A stretch of DNA of 48,220 nucleotides from Phoronis australis (lineage: Eukaryota; Phoronida; Phoronidae): assembly GCA_002633005.1 (NCBI GenBank), contig NMRA01000299.1, positions 396,840 through 445,059 of the forward strand, given 5' to 3'. Positions 12,801-24,800 of the stretch are shown piece after piece (positions within the stretch are counted from its first letter, which is position 1; each line of letters begins with the position of its first letter). Under the pieces are notes generated by a model, which did no database searches, was not told where the DNA came from, and saw only the letters and a program-made list of their open reading frames with translations. The position numbers were made by a program, and so were the translations under genes.

Positions 12801-15800
12801 ATGGTCACAAGTAACATAAACAACTAAACCAAAACTCACTTGTAAAGCAGTCACATTCAGTGCTATCCCTGAAGGGAGAGCTCAAACGATCCCAGGTTGC
12901 CATTCAGCGAAGCCCTAGCATTTATGGTACACACTTTGTCAATCCGTTCTGGCTATAAGAGAATGTCGGTAGAGCCAATTTTAGCGAAGTTTTCATCATA
13001 TGCAGACTTATTCTATAGATAATCCGTGTAATCACCCTTGTCCACTCTAGCTGGCAGTGTTATGTACGAGCACGGCATGCGTCTGGCCTGTGAACTTCCT
13101 GGTCTGGCTGGACTACAGCGCCAAGCCAAGTGTTACTTGGTAGCCCTCAACACACTGAGGTTAGTCAGCCCTGACTATGCTTGGATCGTGCGACCAGTCC
13201 CCAAAACACTGCGACAGGTAACTAGCTCAATATATTGTATAATTTGTAATCTATATCTATATTGGAGAGCCTTGTGGAATACAACAGAGGGTCAGGGAGT
13301 TGTAGGGCCAGGTTTATTGTTAGGTCCTACGATGTAATGTGAAATAGGAAAAGAAAAATAGTGAAGAACTCAATTTCTAATGTGCTTGTGAAAAAATTCC
13401 ACCATATTACGTTTCACTATGTATTCCTTTGGGAAAATATGAACTTCCAACCATCAATCTAACAGAAGTCAACTGTTTAGCCCATGCTGTTTTTAGCCAA
13501 GATATAAGAAAAGTTTTTCCTTCACATGCATTCACGTCACAGCCGCTAACTTCAGCTGGAGACAGCTAATATGAAAAAGGGAATGTCAGTTATCTTTGAG
13601 TTGGCTGTTTTAATCAGTTCAATCATTGCAGCTAGGTGATGCAGAGCTGAGTGGTGTGTCCCCCAAGAGGATGTTAGATGGAGAGGAGAAGATACTAGGT
13701 ATAATGACATGACAATGGAGATTGATTGTAACCTGTTTTTTCTAGCGTGGTCTCTGATAATCTATACCTATCTGATGGCTTGACGCTTGATCAATTCTAT
13801 TCTTTGAAAGCACATTGCTGTGCAGTAAAAGCTCACCAATGCTGGACAAAAAGAATCTCTTAACCCTTAGCCTGCTAAGCCTCTATTCAGACAACTTTCC
13901 TTGTGCGTTGAGCTAAGTAGGTCACCACTGCTGCTGTGCACTGGGCTGTTATGAAGGTCACTCGGATTAATGACCTAACATTTTTAAATTGGAAATTTGA
14001 AGGGGTAATGTCAACTTCACATAAAAGTAGTCTGAACAAAAGTTGTTCAGAATTTAATGGAGATTTTCACCATGTACATATCTTTACCATAGCCTTTGTA
14101 TAAATAATTCTATAAACTTTCAAACTGGACACCTTTTGTTTTTTCCGTTTTTGCTCACGAGAACATTATAGCTGACACTCAGAAACCGTAATAAGCATTT
14201 TTAAAAGGGAATTCTTGAGACTTGCATGTTTAATAAAGGAGATTTATTGTCTGTAACATCACATCTACAAGAATTTACAATATATAACATACCTCAACTT
14301 TGCACGATTACAAATTTATGACTGGTGCAGTTGCTTTCTAAAGTCTGTTTTGAAGTTNTCCATCATGTTTCAGAGGCTCTGTATTATTCGTGAAGGGCGT
14401 GAGCCAAGCATCGTCGTAGGCCCGTCCAAGTTCAGCTTCAGGGACCGGTAACTCCTCCAAAATTGCACTGAGATCCGAATCGATAGAATCTGCATTACTT
14501 GTGACGGTTATATTAGTTTCCCCGTCACTGCCACCGTCACTTTCGAGTGCCAATTCCAGCTCATTTTCACTGTCTGAGTCCATGAACACTTCCTCAAGAA
14601 ACTGGTCAACACTCATCTTACCACGTTTGGCACCAGCCAAGATAAAACTTGTGTAAACTTTCAAATATCTCAGCAACAACTCACCACAGCCATATGTTGT
14701 AAATCAGAAAAATGTACAGGAAACTATGAACTGTGGAATGCGCATGCTCACATATATTAACAGCATACAATTTCTGAATGAAAAACACCAGTGTCCTGGG
14801 GTGAGTACGCTCTCGTTGCGCAGCCTAGCAGTAGCTTATTATAAGTGATTGAGTACACCTGATGCATTTTAATAGGATAATTGGCTTGTCGGCTGACCTC
14901 GCCTAGCGCAGGATAAGGGTTAAACTGCTCTTTTTGTTTTTCAAGGGCCTCTAAAGTTAATGGTCACAATTTTTCAAAATATTGTCAGGTGGTAGCTATG
15001 GTACAAAATTACAAAATATAAATGCAGTTTAACATATCTGCATATTGTGTTCTAAATTTATGAGATTTTACCGGCTGTATTAACCATAATATCAATAATG
15101 TTCTTTCTATCTTGAAATTTGTCGAGTGCAATGTTATGCATGCAGCGTGTTCATTACGGTTTACATGGTTCACCATATGTCTTGTTCCAGAGTCCCAGAA
15201 GTTGGATGTGATAGAACTAAAGGATATTGAGAAAGAATATATGTTGGTGCACGCCCGGCTCAAGCTACTGCAGAAGGATCCTGATATGGCTTTGGCCATG
15301 GGTAGGTCCGCATGGGAGGATGGTTGGTTGTGAAAGTAAAAAAGTTGAATTATACGTCACTAGTTGAACTTCTGTTGCTGTATGTGTGTAAACCCCTATC
15401 ATGCTGCTCTCATCCAGTGTTAGACTTGAAATTCAAAGCTACTGGTTATTACATTTAGAGTGACTCATGCAGTGTCATCATATTTGGTTCATGTTTTGGG
15501 GCGGAACCCTTTGTTTTGTTTTTTGATAAGGCTGGTTTTTATTGCGAAGTACATGTGATAAAAGTATGGTGGATTCGCGATCGCTAACTTTATGTATTCA
15601 AGTTTGAAGTTTGCAATTTCGGCTTAACCTAATACATTTGTGTGGGTCTTAAAGAGATCTCAGCTTCTCTGTTTTAACCCTAAATTGTATTAGGGCTGTT
15701 CCAACAAAATTTGTATTGGAGGGGGGATGGCAGTTGGAATAAAAATTAATTGGTCCTTTTTGAATGAAGTAAGTGTTGTTGTGTTTGTTGTCCCATGAAT

Positions 15801-18800
15801 GTTGGCAGATGTGTATTTACAGCCAAGTACCAATCTTAATACCCTCTGAATAAACTTCAAAACTCTACAAAAATTCACTTGGCATATATCCAACAATATC
15901 CAAGAGCAACAAGACAAGCTAGTGTACAGTGTACAGTATGTACGCTATGCCATTACTCAATTCACGGGCAACTCGATTGCAGTCTATGTTCTGCAGCCAA
16001 AGTAGATTGAAAATTACTGCAACACTTAATTGGTGTTTACACATCCAAGAAAATCTGATGAATTTTCTAACAGAAAAGTATAAGTCAGATAGACTAGTTC
16101 CAATATTCTTTTGGCGTAACAGCCAAAAAGCATTCATGGAGACTCTGAGACTCGTAGATTGATGAAATTGAAAAAATATTGACATTACAGAGACACTTGG
16201 TGTACAAAGACACTTGGTGGCTGCCTATAGTGTTGCTTACGTGTGTCTTTGTACAGCAAGTTTCTGGTAAAAGACAGGAGTTGGGATCTCACGTGGAATT
16301 TTTCTGCACCTACTAAAACTTTAAATATGTGGTCGCATATAGTCAGCATCCCGTGCGTACGTTGGTCTGTCTGTCTGTCGTTATCATTTCTTGTCTATCA
16401 AATATCTCAAGAACCGCTTCGCAGTTCATGATACCGTATTCGCCCTAATAACGCCCGGGGCGCTTAGAAAAATTCACTTCAGGAAGGGGGGTTGCTTATT
16501 ATAACCCAAAAGTGGTTGAAACCCGGTATCCGAAACGGATGAAATCGTAAGCTAGAATTCATCAAATTTACGCTCTGTGACGCATCTGTAACCAATGACA
16601 GAGTTTCTACAAAATTGCTGTGCATTGCTATCAAAGTTAATTGTTAAATTACTAGCACTTTTCAGAAAATCCCAGTACAAAAACTTGACGACTGATGCGT
16701 TGCTGCCTCGCGATGACCGACAGGTCAACTTGATTTCTTGAGCAAAAATATAGTTTTGACTCAACAATTACCTGAGGTCCTCCTTAAGTTTTCAAAATAG
16801 CGTCCCTAAGATTTTTAAGTTCTTGTGGAGTCGGGATTAACTGCATATGAAGTCGAAATCTGCGCTAGATTGTACTCCGCAACACGAGAAAAGTCTCTGG
16901 ACAAATACACGTTGTCCCGTGATGTCCCGTGATGTTTGTTTTGAAGTTTGTCTGCGTATTGTGTGAGTGAGCGAGCACGTGCGTGTCATCAGAGTTTATT
17001 TGCCAGAGTTATCGCAATGTAGTGATCTAGGTGTGCATTGTAACTAAGGAAAGTAACACAAGTATTAAAACAGAACATGTTTTATTTTATTAGCACTTGT
17101 TAATCTCATCTGATGAAAAAACATTCGAGAATTGTCTCGATAAGGCCGATGTCATTGAGTCGCCGGGTGACTGGATGCCTGACAGTCTAACAGTTATTTG
17201 TCAGGGGATTCGGGGGGGTGTAAAGGTGCAGAAGTCTTCACTATCAGTGGGTCATTTTGACTTTAAAAACAGCCATTATGACTAATTTAATAATACCCTC
17301 AAAATAATGCAAATGTTTTGTACGGTATTAGAAACTTTCGGAAAGAAGTGCCAGTATTTATTTCTTGCCGATGCTATGCTACCTGTTTCATGAATAGATA
17401 GTTCCTGAAGACTAATCTTCGATGACAGGTACTTGAATGTAGCACGCGCTTCCTGGCCACGTTCTTTTAACTGAACAAAGGTCAAGTTTTTATTAGTTTT
17501 TGATTCGTGGTTTTCACGTGTACATGAAAATTTGGATTCCTGTTGAGGGAGAAGATCTGTACGGGGAAGATACAATACAATCCCTTTGACAAGTACCCTG
17601 TATCTGTTCTGAAAGACCAGACCATAATAAGACACGTCGCTCACAAGATCAGCAAAACTTGAGTTCTTTTTTAAGCATGGTGGAAGTTTGAAGTTTATAG
17701 TCACAGCTAAATACCAACATAGCGGCGAGGCTCGTGGTCTACAAATTCCGCGCTCTATGATTTTTTCAGGACTGTCGGATCTTATTGATAAATTGAAGAT
17801 GTTACTGTAGAATTTTAGAACTGTAGGTGAGGCATTTTTCGCATGTACACGGCGTTCATGGACTGGGCGCATATTTTGCAAAGTCTGAAAACGCGTGGAT
17901 GAAGGGTACTTATAGGGGCATGGGCACTTGTTAGGGCAAATACGGTAGAGGTACGTGGCGGGGATTCGCCAGCACCACTTGATTGTCGGACGGATTTGGC
18001 TACCATGGTAACCCACGTTGGCTGTTTTAGATTTTGACAAGTCATTCTTTGTGCGTTGATTATCTCAAAAACTGCTTGACGGACCATGATGAAATTGGAT
18101 TCAGAGATATGCAAGAATGCACCGGCACCAGTCGATTTTTATATGGATTCAACTACTGTTGCTTACACCTGTGGATTTGTCTTATATTGAAACCGCTTAA
18201 CATGATGACAGAGACAGATGGTAGGGATGCGCCGGCACCAGTTGATTTTTGGACAGATTTGGTTACCGTAGCACCCCCTGTTGGCCAATTTACTTTTTGA
18301 CAAGATAAGTTGATTATCTCAAAAACCGCTAAGCACAACTGGATGAAATTTGGCACAAAGATATATGGGGAGGATGGATGCGCCGACAGCAGTCAATTTT
18401 CGTTTTGATTCGACCACTATGGCCACTTTAGTTTTTGGCATCTTTCGACAAGACAGCTAGTTCATATTCATCGATCATTTAAGTACTTAACAGATCATGT
18501 TGTGTGTCCAGAGGCAATTTAAAATTAGTGTTGCTCCCTCTTATAGGAATTTTGAAATAATGAGCACCTCTAGCATCTGCCATTTGCAATGCACACAAAG
18601 GGCATATACCAACATTCTTGTTCATTAATCGCTATTCACTAGAAAGCATGTGTGAATTTTTATTCCTAGCCTGGGAGGGAGCATAATTTAAACATATTGT
18701 GGGTGGTTGCATTTATATTTCAACCTAATTAAAATTATGGATGGTGGGTTTGAGAAATGAAAGTGCCTCACCCCCCTGCCATAGATTTTTTACTGGAACA

Positions 18801-21800
18801 GCCCTTAGCTGTCATGAGGAGCTGTAATGTGTTGTGTTGTGTTGTGTTGTTAGATCCCTTTTGTTGTTTACTCTAGATGCTAATCGACTCTTTTTTGTAT
18901 TTCTCATTATGAATGTCATTGAGTTAGAATTGTTGCTTACTAAACTGTACATTTGCTTTTTCTTCATTCTCTCAAAAATGCTTGTGGAAAATGAACGTGA
19001 TTAGTCAGCTATTGTGTAATTAACAAATTATCTTTACACTTTTATTGTTGTTCAGATGTTTTTTGTTACTTGTTTAGTTACAATTTATTTGCCAAAATGT
19101 ATCTGAAATAGATGCATTGAATGGTATAATTTTGTTGTTATGATTTTTCCATTTTTATTTGCAAAAAACTACTGCTAAGAGTAGTTTCTCTGTAAGTATG
19201 TATCCCCTGACTGATTATTCACAATCAATGATACTGACACAAGTTTGTTCATGCTGCCCTTTCCATGATTAAATATGTTTTTTTCTTTGTTAGCTCCCAT
19301 GCTGAGTGAGTCGGAGACGGTGGGTTTGCTGGTCAATTCAGGCTTGTATGACCATGCAGTTACAGTGTGCGAGACATTCAACATGCCTCTCACTCGGGTC
19401 ATCGATGGTCTCACACTCAGGTATAGAGTGACACAGCAACCTCTCCAGTAGCAGTTTTTTGCTCGAGTTTTAGCCGTAATACGCTAAAATTTCACCAATT
19501 TCATAGATTAAGACTCGCCCAAATTGCCGTTTTTCTTTTCGTAAGCTAACATTGTGAAAGTCCATAATTTTTTCAAACATTGTCTTGAGGTAGCTGTTTT
19601 ACAGAGCTTGAAAGTGGCAAAGTATTACCATTGGTCAAGTGCTGCTTGTCGTTGATGAAAAAATGAGAAAATGAACTGATCAATCTTGATTGATTCAATT
19701 GGACTATATACACAATGCATGTAAATGTACAAGATATACACACAATGCATATAAATGTACAAGATATACACACAATGCATATAAATGTACAAGATATACA
19801 CACAATGCATATAAATGTACAAGATATACACACATTGCATATAAATGTACTAGATATAACAAATAACTAAGACAGATAAAATTTTAATATATGAACAAGA
19901 GAAAAATGAAATGTGTCCGAGGATAACACCAGAGAGTGAGGCACTTTGAAAGATTTGTTCTGACAAAAGTTCATGCAAGAAATATGCTAACCCTTTTGGT
20001 CTTACTTTATAGAGCTTTTTCGAATCTAGAATAAACCTCATGGTGGCTTTTTCTTGGTGTGGGCTGTTTCGGAAATTCCCAGTAAGGGAGCAAGGAAATC
20101 GAGACTTGGGGGAATATCATATCAAGTAATGTGAGACCCTACTAAGCTTGACCCAAGCATGGTCAAAGCTAAGCACCGAGTTTATGAACCTTTGCAAAAT
20201 CTTTTTTGGAAGAGATTTTTGTGTTTTGAGAACTCCATGACATGCTGTGTTTACATTTTGTCGACAATTTGTAGTGTCTGGTCTCTAAGTTCAAGTTTGC
20301 ATCTGAGCCTCAAGCTGACCTGGTAATTTGACTCTGCATTCAACTGGTGCTGACCAGCTGAATTGCATGCTGTCTTTTACTCTGTGTCTCACTGGCACAT
20401 GTCACGCTGTGTCTACACTTAAGTTTCTTTGTACTAATCAACTATTTTTGTAGTCACAAATTTTTCCTTTTAAATGCCTATGCTTGGTTCAGTGCCCACT
20501 GACTGATTTTTTAGTTTATCAATTTTAATGCCATGATATTACCCTGAGTGAGTTTGGTAAGTTGAAAATGAATATTTTAGCCTGTACCCCTCAAACTGTC
20601 TCTTGCTGTTGTTGCAGCTGTGTGCAGTTGGCACAGGGCAGTAGTTACCACATGAAGGGAGACAACGACTGTACTGCAGCGGCTTGGGACTGGTTGGTTG
20701 AGAATGAGATAGGCTCACGACACTTGAACAAAGATCTGAGGTAAGAGGTTGATGAAAAAGTCCAAATAGCTAAAGGGGAGACTTGTGGTGACTTCTTATG
20801 GAAAATCTGTAACCTATGGGAAATAGCACCACCTGTTGGCATTGATGGTAGATTCACAAAACTCATTGAGTCAATATGCATTTTCATCGAGAATTAGTAA
20901 ACTGTGTAACTTTATCAACGATAGCACTTTTTTCCAGTCTTCCCAAACCAATGAAAACTTTGAAATAAAACATTCTGATTGTACCACCAACAATATTATT
21001 TACCTAACTTGTAAAAAATGTTCTATCCAATACGTAGGACAAACTCAACATAATCTACAAACTCGGTTTCCTAGTGGCAATTTTAATTTTTTTACGCTTA
21101 CCTCTGTATCTTCAAAAGTCCTTAACGGATTTTAATGAAATTTTTTATGTAAGCACCTATTAGTGAGATGACAGGATCCTCCCGTTTTCGGGTGGGTTCA
21201 ACGTAGTTTGCACCACCTAGTGGCTGTTTTTACTGTTTTTGAGGGATTTTTGCATCCACCCTTCTATCAGTGAAACCGCTCAGAGGGTGATTGTGAAAAT
21301 TGGCATGTATATTCCTATTATGAACTTGACGTTTGACGATGGCTTTCCGACGATTTCGACTACTGTGGCGCCTCCTAGTGGCAGTTTTTTTTTTGCGCCT
21401 GTGTCTCCTAAACCGTTCGTAGGATCTTTACAAAATTAAGTAAGTATATTTATATGATGTTAACTACGGAGGACCACGACTTTCGGACGGATCTGACTAC
21501 TGGTGTGTCACCCAGTGGAAATTTTATTTTTACTTTTACCTCTGTATCTTCAAAGGTCCTCAACGTATTTTTATAAAATTTGGCATACAGGCATCTGTTA
21601 AGGTGATGCTATCGCTCTGTTTTCAGATGAGTTCGACCTAGTTTGCGCCACCTAGTGGCCATTTTTACTGTTTTTTGGTGTCCACTCATCTATCAACCAA
21701 ACCGTTTTCAGGATAATTGTGAAAATTGGCATGTATGTTTTTACTATGAAGTGGACGACTGACGATTTTTTGACGACTTTGCCTACTGGGACGCCTTCTA

Positions 21801-24800
21801 GTGGCAGTATATACAAGGTTAACAAAGTTGTGCAGTTAGCACCGTGGGAAGGAGATTATTTTTTATTTAAAAAATCGCAGATTCTGCACTCAGTCCATGT
21901 GCTAGCATGCTGCATAGCTACATAAAAGTCTTTAAATGTAGGCACGATCTCGCCTCCTCTGATTATGAATTACACAAATTAGAGCCATAGGCTCTGAAAT
22001 ATGGACCATACCGAGTAGTTCTGCTCTGAAGGATGTTTGTCCTATTGGATGTTCTCAAATTATATGGGGTCCTGCGAATTGTGAAAAGGTCCCACAGAAA
22101 TGGGGGTAACAAGTGGTTCAAAATTTTGAAAGCCTCTTTTAGAATAATTCTCTGTCTACTAAGATACTAAAATGTGTTGTATGTAGTCCAAAATTCCAAA
22201 ACTTATCTTAGATTTAGTCCAAAATGTAATGTTGGGTCAAGGAGGCCTGACATTCCTCTAGTGCAACTTCCACCCTAACTGGTTTTTAAATCTTATTTGG
22301 TGCCGTCTACCTCTCTATCAACCAAATCATTCTATGGGTGGTTTTGAAAATTGGCATATAATTATGTGCTTAGTATGAAGAAGACAGTTGATGATAACGA
22401 CTTTGTCTACTCTGGCGCCACCTAGTGGTAGTTTTGTTTTGTTTTGAGCGTATGGCTGTATCTCTTAAACCTGCACCAAGAACTTTTATTATTAAATTTT
22501 GTAAGTATATTTATATGAAACTATCAACAGACAATGGCGACTTTCAGGCGGATCCAAGGAACACTGTGCCCCCCTAGTGGCAATTTCATTTTATTCTGTT
22601 TTCCTTTGTTTCTCTTGTAACAGAGTAAGTCTCCACTGAACCTCAGAATATGTATTTTCTCTCATCAGGCATTCGTTTCAGTTCAATTTGCACATGATAA
22701 CGATCAACTTTCCATGAAAGCAAAAGAAGGAAACACCCTTCTCCTAAGCCTGTCGCTAGCGAAGTGCCCGACACATACAGTCGCGCCCACATGCCCACGT
22801 AACAAAGGCGCACTGAGACGCAACAAAGACATTAGCATAAGAATAACTGAACATTTGCAACTAAATAAGAATAACAATAAGCGTAAAGTTACGAACGTCC
22901 CGTCACATNTTAACTTGCAACACATTCTCACAAGTGATTTTCCAAATTAAGTAATAACATGATCTTTACTAGTCCTTGGAAAATTAAAGGTATCTGAGTC
23001 GTATCATTCACCTGAAGGCAAAAATTCTGCTGAGTCGTCTTGAACATAATCAGAGAGTTTGCCAATTCTAGCATTAAGATCGTCAGCAATCAAAAGAGAT
23101 ACATCATCTTGGGCATTCAAAAAGGCATCTTCAGTACCACTTCTCAAGATTTCTACACCATTCTTTTCAATTTGATTTTCGTACACTGTCGCACTCTCAG
23201 GTGGCAAGTAAGAATAATACATCCTTTTCAGTACACAATAGACTTGCCAATTAATAGAAAAATACCAAAATCGAAATCACATTTCACTCGAGTTACATAC
23301 CGAGCTAAACATTTTTTTCAAACACACATACTCCACCGGAGTTTCTACCAAACCTCTTTTTCTTTAAATTAATTTTACTGAAACATTTGACCCCAAGCAA
23401 ATAAAACTGATTTTCGTTTGTTGCCCAAGTTTCCACAACTCCAAGTAAATCAAATGAACATAAATAATCAACCATACTTTTGTTCTCTGTCTTGCAACCT
23501 AATCCGTGTACATTCCAGACTGTTGTACGTATTTTGCTGGCCCTTGAAGGCTCGGGGCCGTGGCAAACTGCTAGGCATTTCTGTAGATATCATGCTTGAT
23601 TTCTTTAAACATTTTCTCTGCGTCATCATAAATAAACTGTTTTCCACGCCAATAGAGCTTGTTGAATTGTATAGTTGCATTCTCCATATTGTTTTCGTTT
23701 GAAAACGTGTACAGCTCCTTTCGGGCTTTTTTTACTTTCATCGAAAAATCTTCAGAGATGTGAATTGATTCATTGGTTATTTCCTTCTTTTTGCTCATCA
23801 CTTAGCGTTTGTACTCCGACAAAAACTTGGCAATTATTGGTCTTTTTTACCACGCTGTCGACAATCCTATGGGCGCGCTCAATACAGAGGCCATCTAAAT
23901 GAAGATCGTTCTTCAGGAATTGCATAATAATCTCTTCAGACTCTTCCCACGGTTCACACTCGTTCGAATCTGCATTTTTCTCTTCAAATCCATGGAACAT
24001 AACATTGTCACGGCGTGACCGGTTCTCTAGGTCTTCAACTTTCGATTAAAGCTTGATCATGTAACAGCGCGTTCTTTTCGCGGGCGGTTTCTAGAGATTT
24101 CCGTAGAGACTCAATTTCAGAAGTAACCTTCTCAAACTTTTCATTAAGCAAGTCGAAAATCTCCCTGTTGCTTACATCCTTCGACGCCCCTGCGTTTTGT
24201 TTAGGACTCGACCTCGACATATATGAGCTTATTCCATGTGTAACCGGCCTGGCACTAGGTGTGTCAACTGGCATGATTGATATTACGTAACACGTCTAAT
24301 TCATTGTCAGTGTAGGATGCTATCGACAGATCAGATCCAGTACAAAACAGTCACAAAACTCACAAAAATAAGACAAACGTGACACCATTCGGTGTTGGAG
24401 AGTCGAGACAGTTCTCGTGCGTATCACTAAGTTCACTGAATAAGCAGAAAATAGACAAAACTGCCGGACAGCCTTTCACTTCAGTACCTCCACTCCTGCC
24501 ACCTGGTGTCACCAGATGTCATTTAATATCTTACTGAGTTGTGAACTGTGCTCGTGCTGAGTTATATTCGGAAGTGGCAAGGTTGATTAAGAAAGAGCTA
24601 CATAATTGTTTTGGTTCATGTTTTGGAGTGGAAACATTTGGTTGATTATGCGTGAAGTCGCCTTGGACGTTGTAGTGATCTTGATTGGTTTAATGGAAAG
24701 ATTTGTGTAATTGACTTACAGTTACGATTTATTAATTTTGAGTTTGAAGTAAGTGACTTTGGTTTGACTGAGTAGTTGTAAATGTTGCGTGGTTACATTC

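Noticed and set aside
12766-12806. Possible hammerhead ribozyme near CGATGAAACG
   Set aside because: The conserved CTGATGA...GAAA core is absent; the sequence is better explained by two small hairpins.
17282-18040. 252-codon open frame on the - strand
   Set aside because: It runs through the right terminus of the TA-flanked element at 17945 into the surrounding Harbinger-like element, has no recognisable motif, and the related copy near 27.9 kb has stops and gaps.
19711-19860. Regular 30-bp repeats considered as a CRISPR array
   Set aside because: The units are contiguous with no spacers, in an animal intron. It is a minisatellite.
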